This document shows positions 48,271 through 57,410 of a stretch of 64,000 bases of DNA, piece after piece. The stretch's first letter is position 1. Each line of letters opens with the position of its first letter. The notes below the pieces were generated by a model. The model was given only the letters and a program-made list of their open reading frames with translations. It had not been told where the DNA came from and made no database searches. The position numbers were made by a program, and so were the translations under genes. Source of the stretch: Bacteroidota bacterium (GTDB lineage: Bacteria > Bacteroidota > Bacteroidia > Chitinophagales > Chitinophagaceae). The stretch lies in the NCBI GenBank assembly GCA_029573235.1, contig JAKQGX010000001.1, positions 1-64,000 on the forward strand, in the 5' to 3' direction.

Positions 48271-49002
48271 TTAAGCTCCTATCCCCAACACGTCTTTCAT
48301 AGTAAAAATACCTTGCTTCTTTTCTATAAACTCAGCCGCTAATACGGCTCCTTTGGCAAAGCCCTCTCTGTTGTGTGCAATATGAGTAATTGTGATATCA
48401 TCCACAGCTGACGAGTAGGATACCGTATGAGTGCCGGGTACTGCATCTTGGCGAAGGGCAGTAATGGGTAGCTTTTCAGATGCGGTACCGGGATGCTGTG
48501 GAACCAACGCCCATTGTTGGAGGCGCGAAATACCTGCAATGATTTGCTCTGCAAGGCTGATAGCCGTTCCGCTGGGAGCATCTTTTTTCTCCGTATGGTG
48601 TATCTCTTCGATAGCTACTTGATAATCGGTTTGTTGATTCATCAAGCTTGCCAATTGTTTGTTTATTTCAAAGAATAGATTAACCCCAATACTAAAATTG
48701 GAGGCATGTAAAAATGCGGTGTTGTTTTCAGTAGCAATTGCTTGTGCTTCGGGCAAATCTTGATTCCAACCCGTGCTACCACTGACCACCGGCAATCCCA
48801 ACTGAAGGCAACGAATAACATTCTCTTTGGCACTATGCGGTCCACTGAATTCGATTACCACATCCGCACGCTGCAGGTTTTCAGTAGTCAAGTCTTCCAG
48901 ATTTTCTTTTCTAATTTTCAAGACAATGGTATGCCCTCTTTCAACAGCAATCTTTTCGATAGCCTTGCCCATTTTGCCGTAACCTACTAATGCAATGTTC
49001 AT
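48271..49002 (-). CDS. dapB: 4-hydroxy-tetrahydrodipicolinate reductase
   Basis: Start MNIALVGYGKMGKAIE; VVSGSTGW; EEIHHTEKKDAPSGTA. Confidence 0.95.
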   Translation of the reverse strand: MNIALVGYGKMGKAIEKIAVERGHTIVLKIRKENLEDLTTENLQRADVVIEFSGPHSAKENVIRCLQLGLPVVSGSTGWNQDLPEAQAIATENNTAFLHASNFSIGVNLFFEINKQLASLMNQQTDYQVAIEEIHHTEKKDAPSGTAISLAEQIIAGISRLQQWALVPQHPGTASEKLPITALRQDAVPGTHTVSYSSAVDDITITHIAHNREGFAKGAVLAAEFIEKKQGIFTMKDVLGIGA

Positions 49003-49009
49003 AGAAATG

Positions 49010-49903
49010 TTATTGTGTAATAAATGATAGAATGGAGAAACAAGAAAATAAGATACTGGCAATACCGTTGGTGTTGGCAAATGCCATGTTTACCTTGCTC
49101 AAGTCATGAGGTTTTACCAGTAAATGTTGGTGCAACAAAAGATAAGAAAAGATGCCGGCACCCACCCAAAACAAACTATGAAACCCACCCACATAACCTA
49201 CCGTTACGACCAGAAGAAAGCAAGCCAAATGCAATATGTTTGAAACCATCAAGGCATTTTTGGCTCCTATTGCAGCCGGTATCGAATGTAATTTTTGTGC
49301 ACGGTCAAATGCTTCATCTTGCAAGGCATAAATAATATCAAAGCCGGAAACCCAAGTGAATACTACGATGGATAACAATATCGGCAACAACTTGAAAGTG
49401 CCCGTAACGGCAAGAAAAGCGCCGATGGGAGATAGCGACAAACCCAAACCCAATACCAGATGGCATAAAGAAGTAAATCGCTTGGTGTAACTATAAAACA
49501 ATATTACCAACAAGGCTACCGGAGATAAAAGCAATACCGTGGTATTGATAAAGTAGGTAGTGGCAATAAAAAGAAAACAATTGACAAGGGTAAAAACGAG
49601 TGCCTGGGTAGGGCTAATGATACCTGCCGGTACTTCGCGCTGTGCTGTGCGAGGGTTGAGCGCATCAAACTTTCGATCAAGATAACGATTGAAAGCCATA
49701 GCAGCACTGCGAGCAAAGACCATGCACAAAAGCACTTTGATAAACAAACTACCATTGTTGAGGAACCAGTCCAGCGAAAAGACGCCATTATTTACTTCCA
49801 ATACTCCCAATACAAAACCCATCAATGCAAAAGGCAAGGCAAAAACAGTGTGACTGAATTTGATGAGTGATAAATAATGATTGATGTTTTTCAGTATTCC
49901 CAC
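49010..49903 (-). CDS. ubiA: UbiA-family prenyltransferase (4-hydroxybenzoate polyprenyltransferase-like)
   Basis: NRYLDRKFDALNPRTAQREVPAG; DIIYALQDEAFDRAQKLHSIPAAIG. Confidence 0.9.
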   Translation of the reverse strand: MGILKNINHYLSLIKFSHTVFALPFALMGFVLGVLEVNNGVFSLDWFLNNGSLFIKVLLCMVFARSAAMAFNRYLDRKFDALNPRTAQREVPAGIISPTQALVFTLVNCFLFIATTYFINTTVLLLSPVALLVILFYSYTKRFTSLCHLVLGLGLSLSPIGAFLAVTGTFKLLPILLSIVVFTWVSGFDIIYALQDEAFDRAQKLHSIPAAIGAKNALMVSNILHLACFLLVVTVGYVGGFHSLFWVGAGIFSYLLLHQHLLVKPHDLSKVNMAFANTNGIASILFSCFSILSFITQ

Positions 49904-49907
49904 GATG

Positions 49908-50384
49908 TTATTTTTTTTCTACTTCTGCATCAAAGGTTATTTGCATGGCTGATTCTTGCGCATTAGAGTATATCATGACCCCTTTATGTTGGTGTCCGGG
50001 CTTACCATTGCTGTTAAATTCTACGACTATCTCACCTCCCGTTTCCGGCAATATAGGTTCTTTGGGATAAGAAGGAACAGTGCAGCCACAAGCCGCTTTC
50101 GCATCTGTAATCACCAAGGGTTTGTTACCTATGTTCTTAAATTTATAGGCATAAGAAACCACATCTCCTTCTTTGATAGTGCCAAAGTTGTGGTTCATTG
50201 TTTCAAACTCTATAATGGTTTTCGGCAAATAGCTGGTGCTTTTTATTGCCGCTTCTGCTGATTCGGAAGCATTGAATTTATTGAAGAAAGCTGTCTTGCT
50301 AATACCGCTTAATTCTACTAAGGCTATCACAAAACAAGACAAAGTAAGCACCGTGAGCAGTATTGCTTTTAATTGTTGGTTCAT
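49908..50384 (-). CDS. DUF1573 domain protein
   Basis: FETMNHNFGTIKEGDVVSYAYKFKNIGNKPLVITDAKAACGCTVPSYPKEPILP. Confidence 0.9.
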   Translation of the reverse strand: MNQQLKAILLTVLTLSCFVIALVELSGISKTAFFNKFNASESAEAAIKSTSYLPKTIIEFETMNHNFGTIKEGDVVSYAYKFKNIGNKPLVITDAKAACGCTVPSYPKEPILPETGGEIVVEFNSNGKPGHQHKGVMIYSNAQESAMQITFDAEVEKK

Positions 50385-50454
50385 CTGATTAGGTTGTTTA
50401 TTTCTATTGTAATGTTTTTCTTTTTCTTTTGATGTGGCTGTTTTTGTGGTGGAA

Positions 50455-51714
50455 TTATTGTGCTGTATTTCCTTTCTCTTCCCATATCTGTGCTAAATGC
50501 ACCAACACTTCTACCGCCTTTTCCATGTCTTGCACACTCACATATTCTTGTTTGCTGTGAATGCCCATTTCGCCGGTAAACAAGTTCGGACAAGGTAATC
50601 CCATAAAGGATAAACGAGAACCATCCGTTCCGCCACGCACATTCATACGAACCGTTTTTAGTCCACTTCTAGTATATGCTTCATCGGCAAAGTCCATTAC
50701 CTGTGGGTGCAGTTGTAGGATCTCATTCATATTCCGGTATTGCTCCGTTACCTGAAAGTCGGTAGTGATTCCGGGGAAATCTGCCACCGTTTCCGCCACT
50801 AGTGCTATTAACCTATTTTCATGCTCTGCCAGTTTTGAGGTTTCAAAGTCGCGAACAATAAACGATACACTGGCTTTTTCTAATGTGCCTTCTATTTGGG
50901 TGGGGTGCACAAAACCTTCATAGCCTTCTGTTGTTTCAGGACTCCATTCTTGGCGTGGCAATTTGGCTACAAAAGCAGATGCAGCTTTGATAGCATTCAC
51001 CATTTTCCCTTTTGCATATCCGGGGTGGGCACTGATACCATGAAAGACAACTGTTACAGCATCCGCAGAAAAGTTTTCGCCTTCTAAATGTCCACGTTCA
51101 CCACCATCCAATGTATAACCATATTGTGCTCCCAGTTTTTTCATATCCACTTTGGCTACGCCTCTGCCTACTTCTTCATCCGGAGTGAAAAGAATACGAA
51201 TTGTTCCGTGCTTTATCTCGGGATGTTGCAATAAGTAGTTTACGGTATCCATAATAATGGCAACGCCGGCTTTATCATCGGCACCTAATAAGGTCTTTCC
51301 GGATGCAGTGATGATATCGTCGCCAATGCGTTCTTTCAAATATGGGTGTTGTTGGGTGCTGATGATCACTGATGGGTCGTCGGGCAATACAATGTCACTA
51401 CCATCCCATGCTTGATGCAATAGGGGCTTCACGTCTTTGCCACTACAATCGGGTGCTGTATCTACATGAGAACAATAACATAGTACCGGTACGGACTTGT
51501 CAGTAGTGGCGTGCAGCGTGGCATACACATAGCCATACTCGTCCAATTCGGCATCTGCAATACCCATTTGCTTCAGCTCTTCCACCAACAATCGGCTGAG
51601 GTCTTTTTGTTTTTCGGTAGAAGGTTGTGATGGCGATGATGGGTCGCTTTGGGTGTCTATTTGTACATAGCGCATGAAGCGCTCGGCAGTTGTATGTTGA
51701 TAATTGGAAAGCAT
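50455..51714 (-). CDS. pepT: Peptidase T
   Basis: YVQIDTQSDPSSPSQPSTEKQ, LLGADDKAGVAIIMD, FTPDEEVGRG. Confidence 0.96.
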   Translation of the reverse strand: MLSNYQHTTAERFMRYVQIDTQSDPSSPSQPSTEKQKDLSRLLVEELKQMGIADAELDEYGYVYATLHATTDKSVPVLCYCSHVDTAPDCSGKDVKPLLHQAWDGSDIVLPDDPSVIISTQQHPYLKERIGDDIITASGKTLLGADDKAGVAIIMDTVNYLLQHPEIKHGTIRILFTPDEEVGRGVAKVDMKKLGAQYGYTLDGGERGHLEGENFSADAVTVVFHGISAHPGYAKGKMVNAIKAASAFVAKLPRQEWSPETTEGYEGFVHPTQIEGTLEKASVSFIVRDFETSKLAEHENRLIALVAETVADFPGITTDFQVTEQYRNMNEILQLHPQVMDFADEAYTRSGLKTVRMNVRGGTDGSRLSFMGLPCPNLFTGEMGIHSKQEYVSVQDMEKAVEVLVHLAQIWEEKGNTAQ

Positions 51715-51799
51715 ATCAGATGGGTATTAATAAAGCGCAAATGTAGCGAAGGAAGTGCAGCAATACACTATACATTTTCATAAAAGAAACAAATGAAAA

Positions 51800-51820
51800 C
51801 GACGCTCATTAAGAGCGTCG
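51800..51820 (-). terminator. Hairpin downstream of beta-barrel gene
   Basis: cgacgctc-attaa-gagcgtcg. Confidence 0.55.
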
Positions 51821-51896
51821 GTAACAAAGAAAAAAAAGGATTGTTCATACGTCAGTTGATTGCCTGCTCAGTAGATGCCCTATTTGATTTGTTATT

Positions 51897-52691
51897 TTAA
51901 AACAATAATCCCAGTCGGAAAGCTACGTTGTTTAAACGAACATTGCCATCAGAAAATGAGCCGAGAGTGGGGGAGTATTTAAAGTTGTACCGAGCAGGGT
52001 TGGTAGCATCCGGAGCAAAACCATTATTGAAGAAGACGCCCACATACGCCGATAAGTTGCCACCCAGTGGGTAAGTAGCTCCGGCACCAATGTTCAATTG
52101 TATATTGAGGGGTGCCACACTTAAGGTGCCGGCAATTTTTACATTGTTTTCAGAAATGGGTGTGGAGCCTGCATCGGTAGCCGTAACAGTATAATCTGCT
52201 TTCTTACTAATATTCATGCCAGGGGTTAGCCCAATTTGCCCAAAGAATCCGATGCCACTTGCAAGCGGATTGGTTTTCATTTTCAAGTTGAGAGGGAGCT
52301 CTAAATATTGAAACTTATAATTGAAGTCGGCATTGGCAATAGTGCTGGTAGGGATGGGTGTGCCGGGGTCAGTAATCAGTGTGGCACGCACTTTCCCACC
52401 ACAACCATTTAGTTGCAATCCGGTGGCAAAAGCATAGTTGTCAGCAAACCAATAATCGACCATCAAGCCCCAACTGAAACCCACTTTACTACCATTGTTG
52501 ACAACGGCAAATCGTCCATCATTACTTTTGTTATTCGCCGGTTTCATCCAGCTGATGGTGGGTGCTAAGTAGGCTCCAAAACGTAGCTTTTGTTGCTTCA
52601 CCGGTTCAGTAGATGAAATATACGTGTCTTGTGCATGAAGGGTTGCGGAGGCGCAGCAAAGTGCGAGGGAAAATGAGAGGATTTTTTTCAT
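51897..52691 (-). CDS. Outer membrane beta-barrel protein
   Basis: Signal peptide; alternating strands, C-terminal VAFRLGLLF. Confidence 0.82.
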   Translation of the reverse strand: MKKILSFSLALCCASATLHAQDTYISSTEPVKQQKLRFGAYLAPTISWMKPANNKSNDGRFAVVNNGSKVGFSWGLMVDYWFADNYAFATGLQLNGCGGKVRATLITDPGTPIPTSTIANADFNYKFQYLELPLNLKMKTNPLASGIGFFGQIGLTPGMNISKKADYTVTATDAGSTPISENNVKIAGTLSVAPLNIQLNIGAGATYPLGGNLSAYVGVFFNNGFAPDATNPARYNFKYSPTLGSFSDGNVRLNNVAFRLGLLF

Positions 52692-52760
52692 TTTGATCTA
52701 ATTGTTTTATGAAATAATTCTTTCGCTGTAACATTGCAGCGATAATTACCAACAAATATA

Positions 52761-53813
52761 ATGGGCTTTACCAAAATGAAATGTTTTTTGAAATGGCGCA
52801 CGGCGTATGTTATCGGATTGCTGGCAGTGACTACCATGTTTTCTTGCCAAAACAGCGAAACCGACAGCCGCCTTTCGACACCGCTAAAGACTTATCGATT
52901 GGATAGAGACATAGCAGCTATCGATACACTTCATATAGCAGAAGGACTGGCAAAGCTAAAGTTCAAGTACCCTACATTTTTAGACTTTTATTTGGATACA
53001 TTGATGGGGTTGGGCATACAAGGGAATTACAACGACTCGAACCCCGGAATCAAATTGGGAATGCATGATTTCTTAACCCATCCGGATTTCAGAGGTCTGT
53101 TTGATACCATCGCGCAACACTTTCCCAACACTACGTCTATTGATGAGGATTTGAACAAAGGCTTTAGTTTACTCAAAAAATATTATCCCAAGTACCCCAT
53201 CCCTGAGATTGTGTATTTGAATTCGAACTTGAATAATTATGCAGCTTTCACCTACGATACATTGGCTATTGGCATAGGCTTGGACATGTATTTGGGTGCC
53301 GATTATCCTTACTATGCATCTGTGGGGATTCCACAATACTTATCCCAAAGGCTGACCCCGGATTATGTTCCGGTGAATGTGTTCCAATCCGTCTATCGTG
53401 CCATGCATCCTTTTGTAATGGACAATAAAACCTTGCTGGATATGATGCTTCAAAAAGGGAAAGAACAATATTTTTTAAGCAAGGTAATTCCTTTTGTGGA
53501 TGAGCATAAACGTATGGGCTATACGCCGGAGCAGCTTGCTTGGTGCGAAGCCAGTGAAGCTGCCATCTATCATTTCTTTATTGAAAAACAATTGTTGTAT
53601 TCCACCCATATGCAATCCATCATTCGTTATGTAATGGATGGGCCAACGGCTGCCGGAATGCCTCCCGAAAGCCCAGGGAATATTAGTAATTGGTTGGGAT
53701 ATCGTATGGTGAAAGCCTATGCCGACAAACACTCGGAGATGAGCTTAGCGCAAATAGTAGCCCCAATGGATGCGCAAAAATTCTTACAAGAATCGAAATA
53801 CAAACCCAAATAG
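52761..53813 (+). CDS. gldB: GldB-like gliding motility lipoprotein
   Basis: YLNSNLNNYAAFTYDTLAIGIGLDMYLGADYPYY; AMHPFVMDNKTLLDMM; GPTAAGMPPESPGNISNWLGYRMV. Start may be the internal M at MKCFLKW. Confidence 0.78.
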   Translation: MGFTKMKCFLKWRTAYVIGLLAVTTMFSCQNSETDSRLSTPLKTYRLDRDIAAIDTLHIAEGLAKLKFKYPTFLDFYLDTLMGLGIQGNYNDSNPGIKLGMHDFLTHPDFRGLFDTIAQHFPNTTSIDEDLNKGFSLLKKYYPKYPIPEIVYLNSNLNNYAAFTYDTLAIGIGLDMYLGADYPYYASVGIPQYLSQRLTPDYVPVNVFQSVYRAMHPFVMDNKTLLDMMLQKGKEQYFLSKVIPFVDEHKRMGYTPEQLAWCEASEAAIYHFFIEKQLLYSTHMQSIIRYVMDGPTAAGMPPESPGNISNWLGYRMVKAYADKHSEMSLAQIVAPMDAQKFLQESKYKPK

Positions 53814-53854
53814 ACTTGGATGATACCGGCAACATCTCAAGTGGTAGCATGGGT

Positions 53855-54511
53855 CTATCCTTGAATGCGGGACATGTATTTGTTCATTTCATTGAGCTGA
53901 CCGATTACATCTTTGTTTTTCGGTTTGCACATTTTAGCCTTGTTGAAATACATTTTAGCTGCTCTGAAATCACGACGCTGCATGCAGATGCCGGATAGTT
54001 GTAAAAAGGCAGTGGCTTCACTGTCTTTGTCGGGCAATCCGATACTCAATGATTTGCGAATATGCTCATACGCTTCTTTGGTATTTCCTTTTTTGTAAGC
54101 AATAGAGCCTAATTGCAAGTAGGCTGTTCCTTCATATTCTTTTTCCGGCATACCGGCTGCCAGCCCTTTGCGCAGGTCTTCTTCGGCTTTATCTAGATTG
54201 TCGCCCATGCTGGATAAATTGGCGCGTAGCATATAGTACGATGAGCGTATCGGTTTGTAAAGCAAGTTGGGGTATTTCACTTTGTCCATCAGTCGTTGCG
54301 CACCTTCCATGTCGCCGTTCTCTACATAGGTTTGGATTAATGTCATGGGGCCTACCAATAGCCCTGCCACTATCATTAATATGGCTATCAAAAATGGAAT
54401 CCAGGCAATCCACCATGTTGCGGCAAAGCCTACCCAAAAGCCAATAGCAATAAGGGCAAGGGCAATCCAAATACGATTGAAAACAATAAAACGACGCAAT
54501 GTGGGATTCAT
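53855..54511 (-). CDS. TPR-repeat membrane protein
   Basis: Two N-terminal TM helices, then TPR repeats (AYLQLGSIAYKKGNTKEAYEHIRKSL). Confidence 0.8.
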   Translation of the reverse strand: MNPTLRRFIVFNRIWIALALIAIGFWVGFAATWWIAWIPFLIAILMIVAGLLVGPMTLIQTYVENGDMEGAQRLMDKVKYPNLLYKPIRSSYYMLRANLSSMGDNLDKAEEDLRKGLAAGMPEKEYEGTAYLQLGSIAYKKGNTKEAYEHIRKSLSIGLPDKDSEATAFLQLSGICMQRRDFRAAKMYFNKAKMCKPKNKDVIGQLNEMNKYMSRIQG

Positions 54512-54627
54512 AAACTATGAGTTGATGGTAAATGCAAATTTCAGGGCGCAAATATAACCGAATTGCCCCACTAATGCGCTTTTACCTAATAGTAATATTC
54601 ATGGGGGCTAGGCCTTGCATCGTACTC

Positions 54628-54664
54628 AACAAAAAAGCTGTCTTAATCGACAGCTTTTTTTGTT
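54628..54664 (-). terminator. Terminator downstream of tRNA-Ser
   Basis: aacaaaaaagctgtc-ttaatc-gacagctttttttgtt. Confidence 0.8.
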
Positions 54665-54667
54665 AGG

Positions 54668-54752
54668 CGGAGAGAGAGGGATTCGAACCCCCGGAGCTGT
54701 TACACTCAACGGTTTTCAAGACCGCCGCATTCGACCACTCTGCCATCTCTCC
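54668..54752 (-). tRNA. tRNA-Ser (TGA)
   Basis: Minus strand: ggagaga...cggtcttgaaaaccg, long variable arm, tctctcc acceptor. Confidence 0.95.
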
Positions 54753-54998
54753 GCGTGCAAAATAATAGCAAGGGTTTCGATTTTCAAAATTGTTTTTTCA
54801 TCTGGCTCATATATTTTTTATACGCTTGTCAGATTGCCTGTAAGCAGCATATTCTACAACTGCTTTTTGATGCGCTATTGATAAGGGTACGTGGGTAATA
54901 TGCAATTCAAATTCTTAAGCAAAGATGCCGTAATGTATATTTGTGATGCCTTGTAATGGATAAATCGACAGAAGGGAAACAAGGTTATCTTCGTTACA

Positions 54999-55700
54999 AT
55001 GCATATCACTATCAAAAAACAATTGAGCATGTTTAGAATGCTTTGGATGCTATGGGGCGTGGTGGGGTGTAGCCTTAGTTATGCAGCTTGCACCAACACT
55101 TCGCAAAAGACATCTTTATACACCACTGACACCGTTTATCAATCAAATAACCATATGGATAATAGCAAGACGCTGGATACAGCCACTTTTGGTGCCGGTT
55201 GCTTTTGGTGCACTGAGGCACAGTTTCAACAATTGAAAGGGGTAATAAAAGTAATATCCGGCTACAGTGGCGGACATATCGCAAACCCAACCTACAAAGC
55301 CGTATGCTCGGGTACTACCGGACATGCCGAAGTAACACAAATACTATTTGACCCAACCGAAATCAGTTATGATGCCTTGCTTGAAGCCTTTTGGGTATCG
55401 CACGACCCAACCCAACTAAACCGACAAGGAAATGACGTGGGAACCCAATACCGTAGTGTGATTTTTTACCATAACGAATTGCAAAAACAATTGGCAGAAA
55501 CCTATAAGCGGCGGCTCAATGAGGAGAAAGCGTTTGCTCACGATGTTGTGACAGAGATTACACCGTTTACGATTTTTTACAAAGCGGAAGATTACCACCA
55601 AAACTATTATAACCAAAACGCCAATCAACCCTACTGCATGATGGTAGTGCGCCCTAAATTGGAGAAGTTTAAAAAGGTTTTTAAAAGCCAATTGAAATAA
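54999..55700 (+). CDS. msrA: Peptide-methionine (S)-S-oxide reductase, exported
   Basis: FGAGCFWCTEAQFQQLKGV; GHAEVTQI; N-terminal hydrophobic leader and YAACTNT. Confidence 0.95.
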   Translation: MHITIKKQLSMFRMLWMLWGVVGCSLSYAACTNTSQKTSLYTTDTVYQSNNHMDNSKTLDTATFGAGCFWCTEAQFQQLKGVIKVISGYSGGHIANPTYKAVCSGTTGHAEVTQILFDPTEISYDALLEAFWVSHDPTQLNRQGNDVGTQYRSVIFYHNELQKQLAETYKRRLNEEKAFAHDVVTEITPFTIFYKAEDYHQNYYNQNANQPYCMMVVRPKLEKFKKVFKSQLK

Positions 55701-55784
55701 CACAATGTTTGGCAAAAGACTTATTCAAAATATTTAATATAACGGATGATGCTAAAAAAACAGTTGTCGATTCAGGTGCAATCA

Positions 55785-56054
55785 ATGAAGCTAAAAGCCT
55801 TTATGGTAGCAATATGCATGGTTATTACAGTGGCGCTTTCCTCCTGTCAATCCGGTTGGGATGCCGAAAGTAAAAAGATGTTTTATGATACTTGCTCAGA
55901 AGACCTTCAACAAAAAGGAGTACCACAAGACAAAGCTCAAACGGTTTGTCAATGCCGCTTAGATGCCGTTATGGAAAAATATCCTTCACTTGCTGATGTT
56001 ATGGGGCATATTGAAGAGGTCATTGCAGACACTTCCTTGCAACGATGTGAATAA
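55785..56054 (+). CDS. Small Cys-containing lipoprotein
   Basis: Start MKLKAFMVA; lipobox ALSSC; conserved-looking C-x(n)-CxC spacing. Confidence 0.65.
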   Translation: MKLKAFMVAICMVITVALSSCQSGWDAESKKMFYDTCSEDLQQKGVPQDKAQTVCQCRLDAVMEKYPSLADVMGHIEEVIADTSLQRCE

Positions 56055-56090
56055 GGCTCTATGCATAGACGATAGAAGACAAACTCCTTC

Positions 56091-57245
56091 TTATGAATGT
56101 GCCGCAGCCATTCGACGTAATAATACACTGGCACGGTATCGGTCTTCGCCGTATTGTTCATAAAGGTTGTCCAATACATCCAATACAGCTTGGGCACCCC
56201 ATTCTTCGCACCATTGCAACAATCCTTTCGGGTAGTTCACACCTTTGGTCATGGCAAGGTCTAAATCTTCGTGTGTGGCTATTTGCAAATGCGCTGCATC
56301 TACTGCTTCGTTAATCAACATAGCCAAAACACGCGCTACGATTTCTTTTCCTTTTGCTTCATCCGTATTGGGCAATTCGGGTGTAGCCTGTTCGGAATAA
56401 TCATAAAAACCTTTACCGGATTTTCTTCCCAACCAACCGGCTTCCAACAATCGCTTTTGAGCAAAGGAAGGTTTGTATCTTGGGTCGTAAAAGAAAGATT
56501 GGAACACGGTTTCGGTGACTACATAGTTTACATCATGACCAATATAATCCATCAAAGTAAAGGGGCCCATTTTGAACCCTCCAATTGTGGTCATTGCCCA
56601 GTCGATGGTTGCTTTGTCGGCTATGTTTTCTTCATAAATGCGCAAGGCTTCTCCATAAAATGGGCGTGCAATACGGTTCACAATAAAGCCCGGCGTGTCT
56701 TTTGCCACTACTGGTATCTTCTTCCATTGTAGCATCAATTGCTTCATCTCGTCAGCCAACGTAGGCTTTGTTTGTATCGCTGGAATCACTTCTACCAATG
56801 CCATCAACGGGGCTGGATTGAAAAAATGCAATCCAATCATGCGCTCGGGGAGGGTGCATGCGGCAGCAATAGAAGTTACCGATAGCGAAGACGTATTGGT
56901 AGCTAAGATGCAATCACTACTTACGATGGTACAGAGTTCGGCAAATACGTTCTTTTTGATTTCTAAGTGCTCTACAATGGCTTCAATAACGAGGTTGCAT
57001 GGCGAAAGTGCTTGTAATGAATCTACAAATTTGAATTGAGCCAACAGGGCAGCAGCGTCTGCAATCTTTCCTTTTTCTTGAAGGCTGTGTAACGTTTTAC
57101 TGAGGCTTGCTTTGGATTTCTCTAAAGAAGTTGCATTGTTATCGTACACCAATACGGAATGACCAGCCATAGCGGCTACTTGAGCAATGCCGGTACCCAT
57201 GGCTCCGGAGCCAATAATGCCCACGGTATGAATAGTAAGAGACAT
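56091..57245 (-). CDS. 3-hydroxyacyl-CoA dehydrogenase
   Basis: [52 protein letters not shown]. Confidence 0.93.
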   Translation of the reverse strand: MSLTIHTVGIIGSGAMGTGIAQVAAMAGHSVLVYDNNATSLEKSKASLSKTLHSLQEKGKIADAAALLAQFKFVDSLQALSPCNLVIEAIVEHLEIKKNVFAELCTIVSSDCILATNTSSLSVTSIAAACTLPERMIGLHFFNPAPLMALVEVIPAIQTKPTLADEMKQLMLQWKKIPVVAKDTPGFIVNRIARPFYGEALRIYEENIADKATIDWAMTTIGGFKMGPFTLMDYIGHDVNYVVTETVFQSFFYDPRYKPSFAQKRLLEAGWLGRKSGKGFYDYSEQATPELPNTDEAKGKEIVARVLAMLINEAVDAAHLQIATHEDLDLAMTKGVNYPKGLLQWCEEWGAQAVLDVLDNLYEQYGEDRYRASVLLRRMAAAHS

Positions 57246-57294
57246 GATAAATCGTTAAGCGGATAAAGATAAGGGATGGAAATTGAATGCTAAA

Positions 57295-57330
57295 ACAATA
57301 GGCTGCTCGCGGATAGCGGCAGCCTATTGT
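57295..57330 (-). terminator. Terminator downstream of DUF2723 gene
   Basis: acaataggctgc...gcagcctattgt perfect 12 bp stem with inner cgc/gcg pairing. Confidence 0.65.
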
Positions 57331-57410
57331 AGGGTTATTTTCTGGTGAGATGTGCTTAGTAGATTTTTATATTTTCATAAAAAGACTTCACAAGCACTTA
57401 TTGCTTCTGT

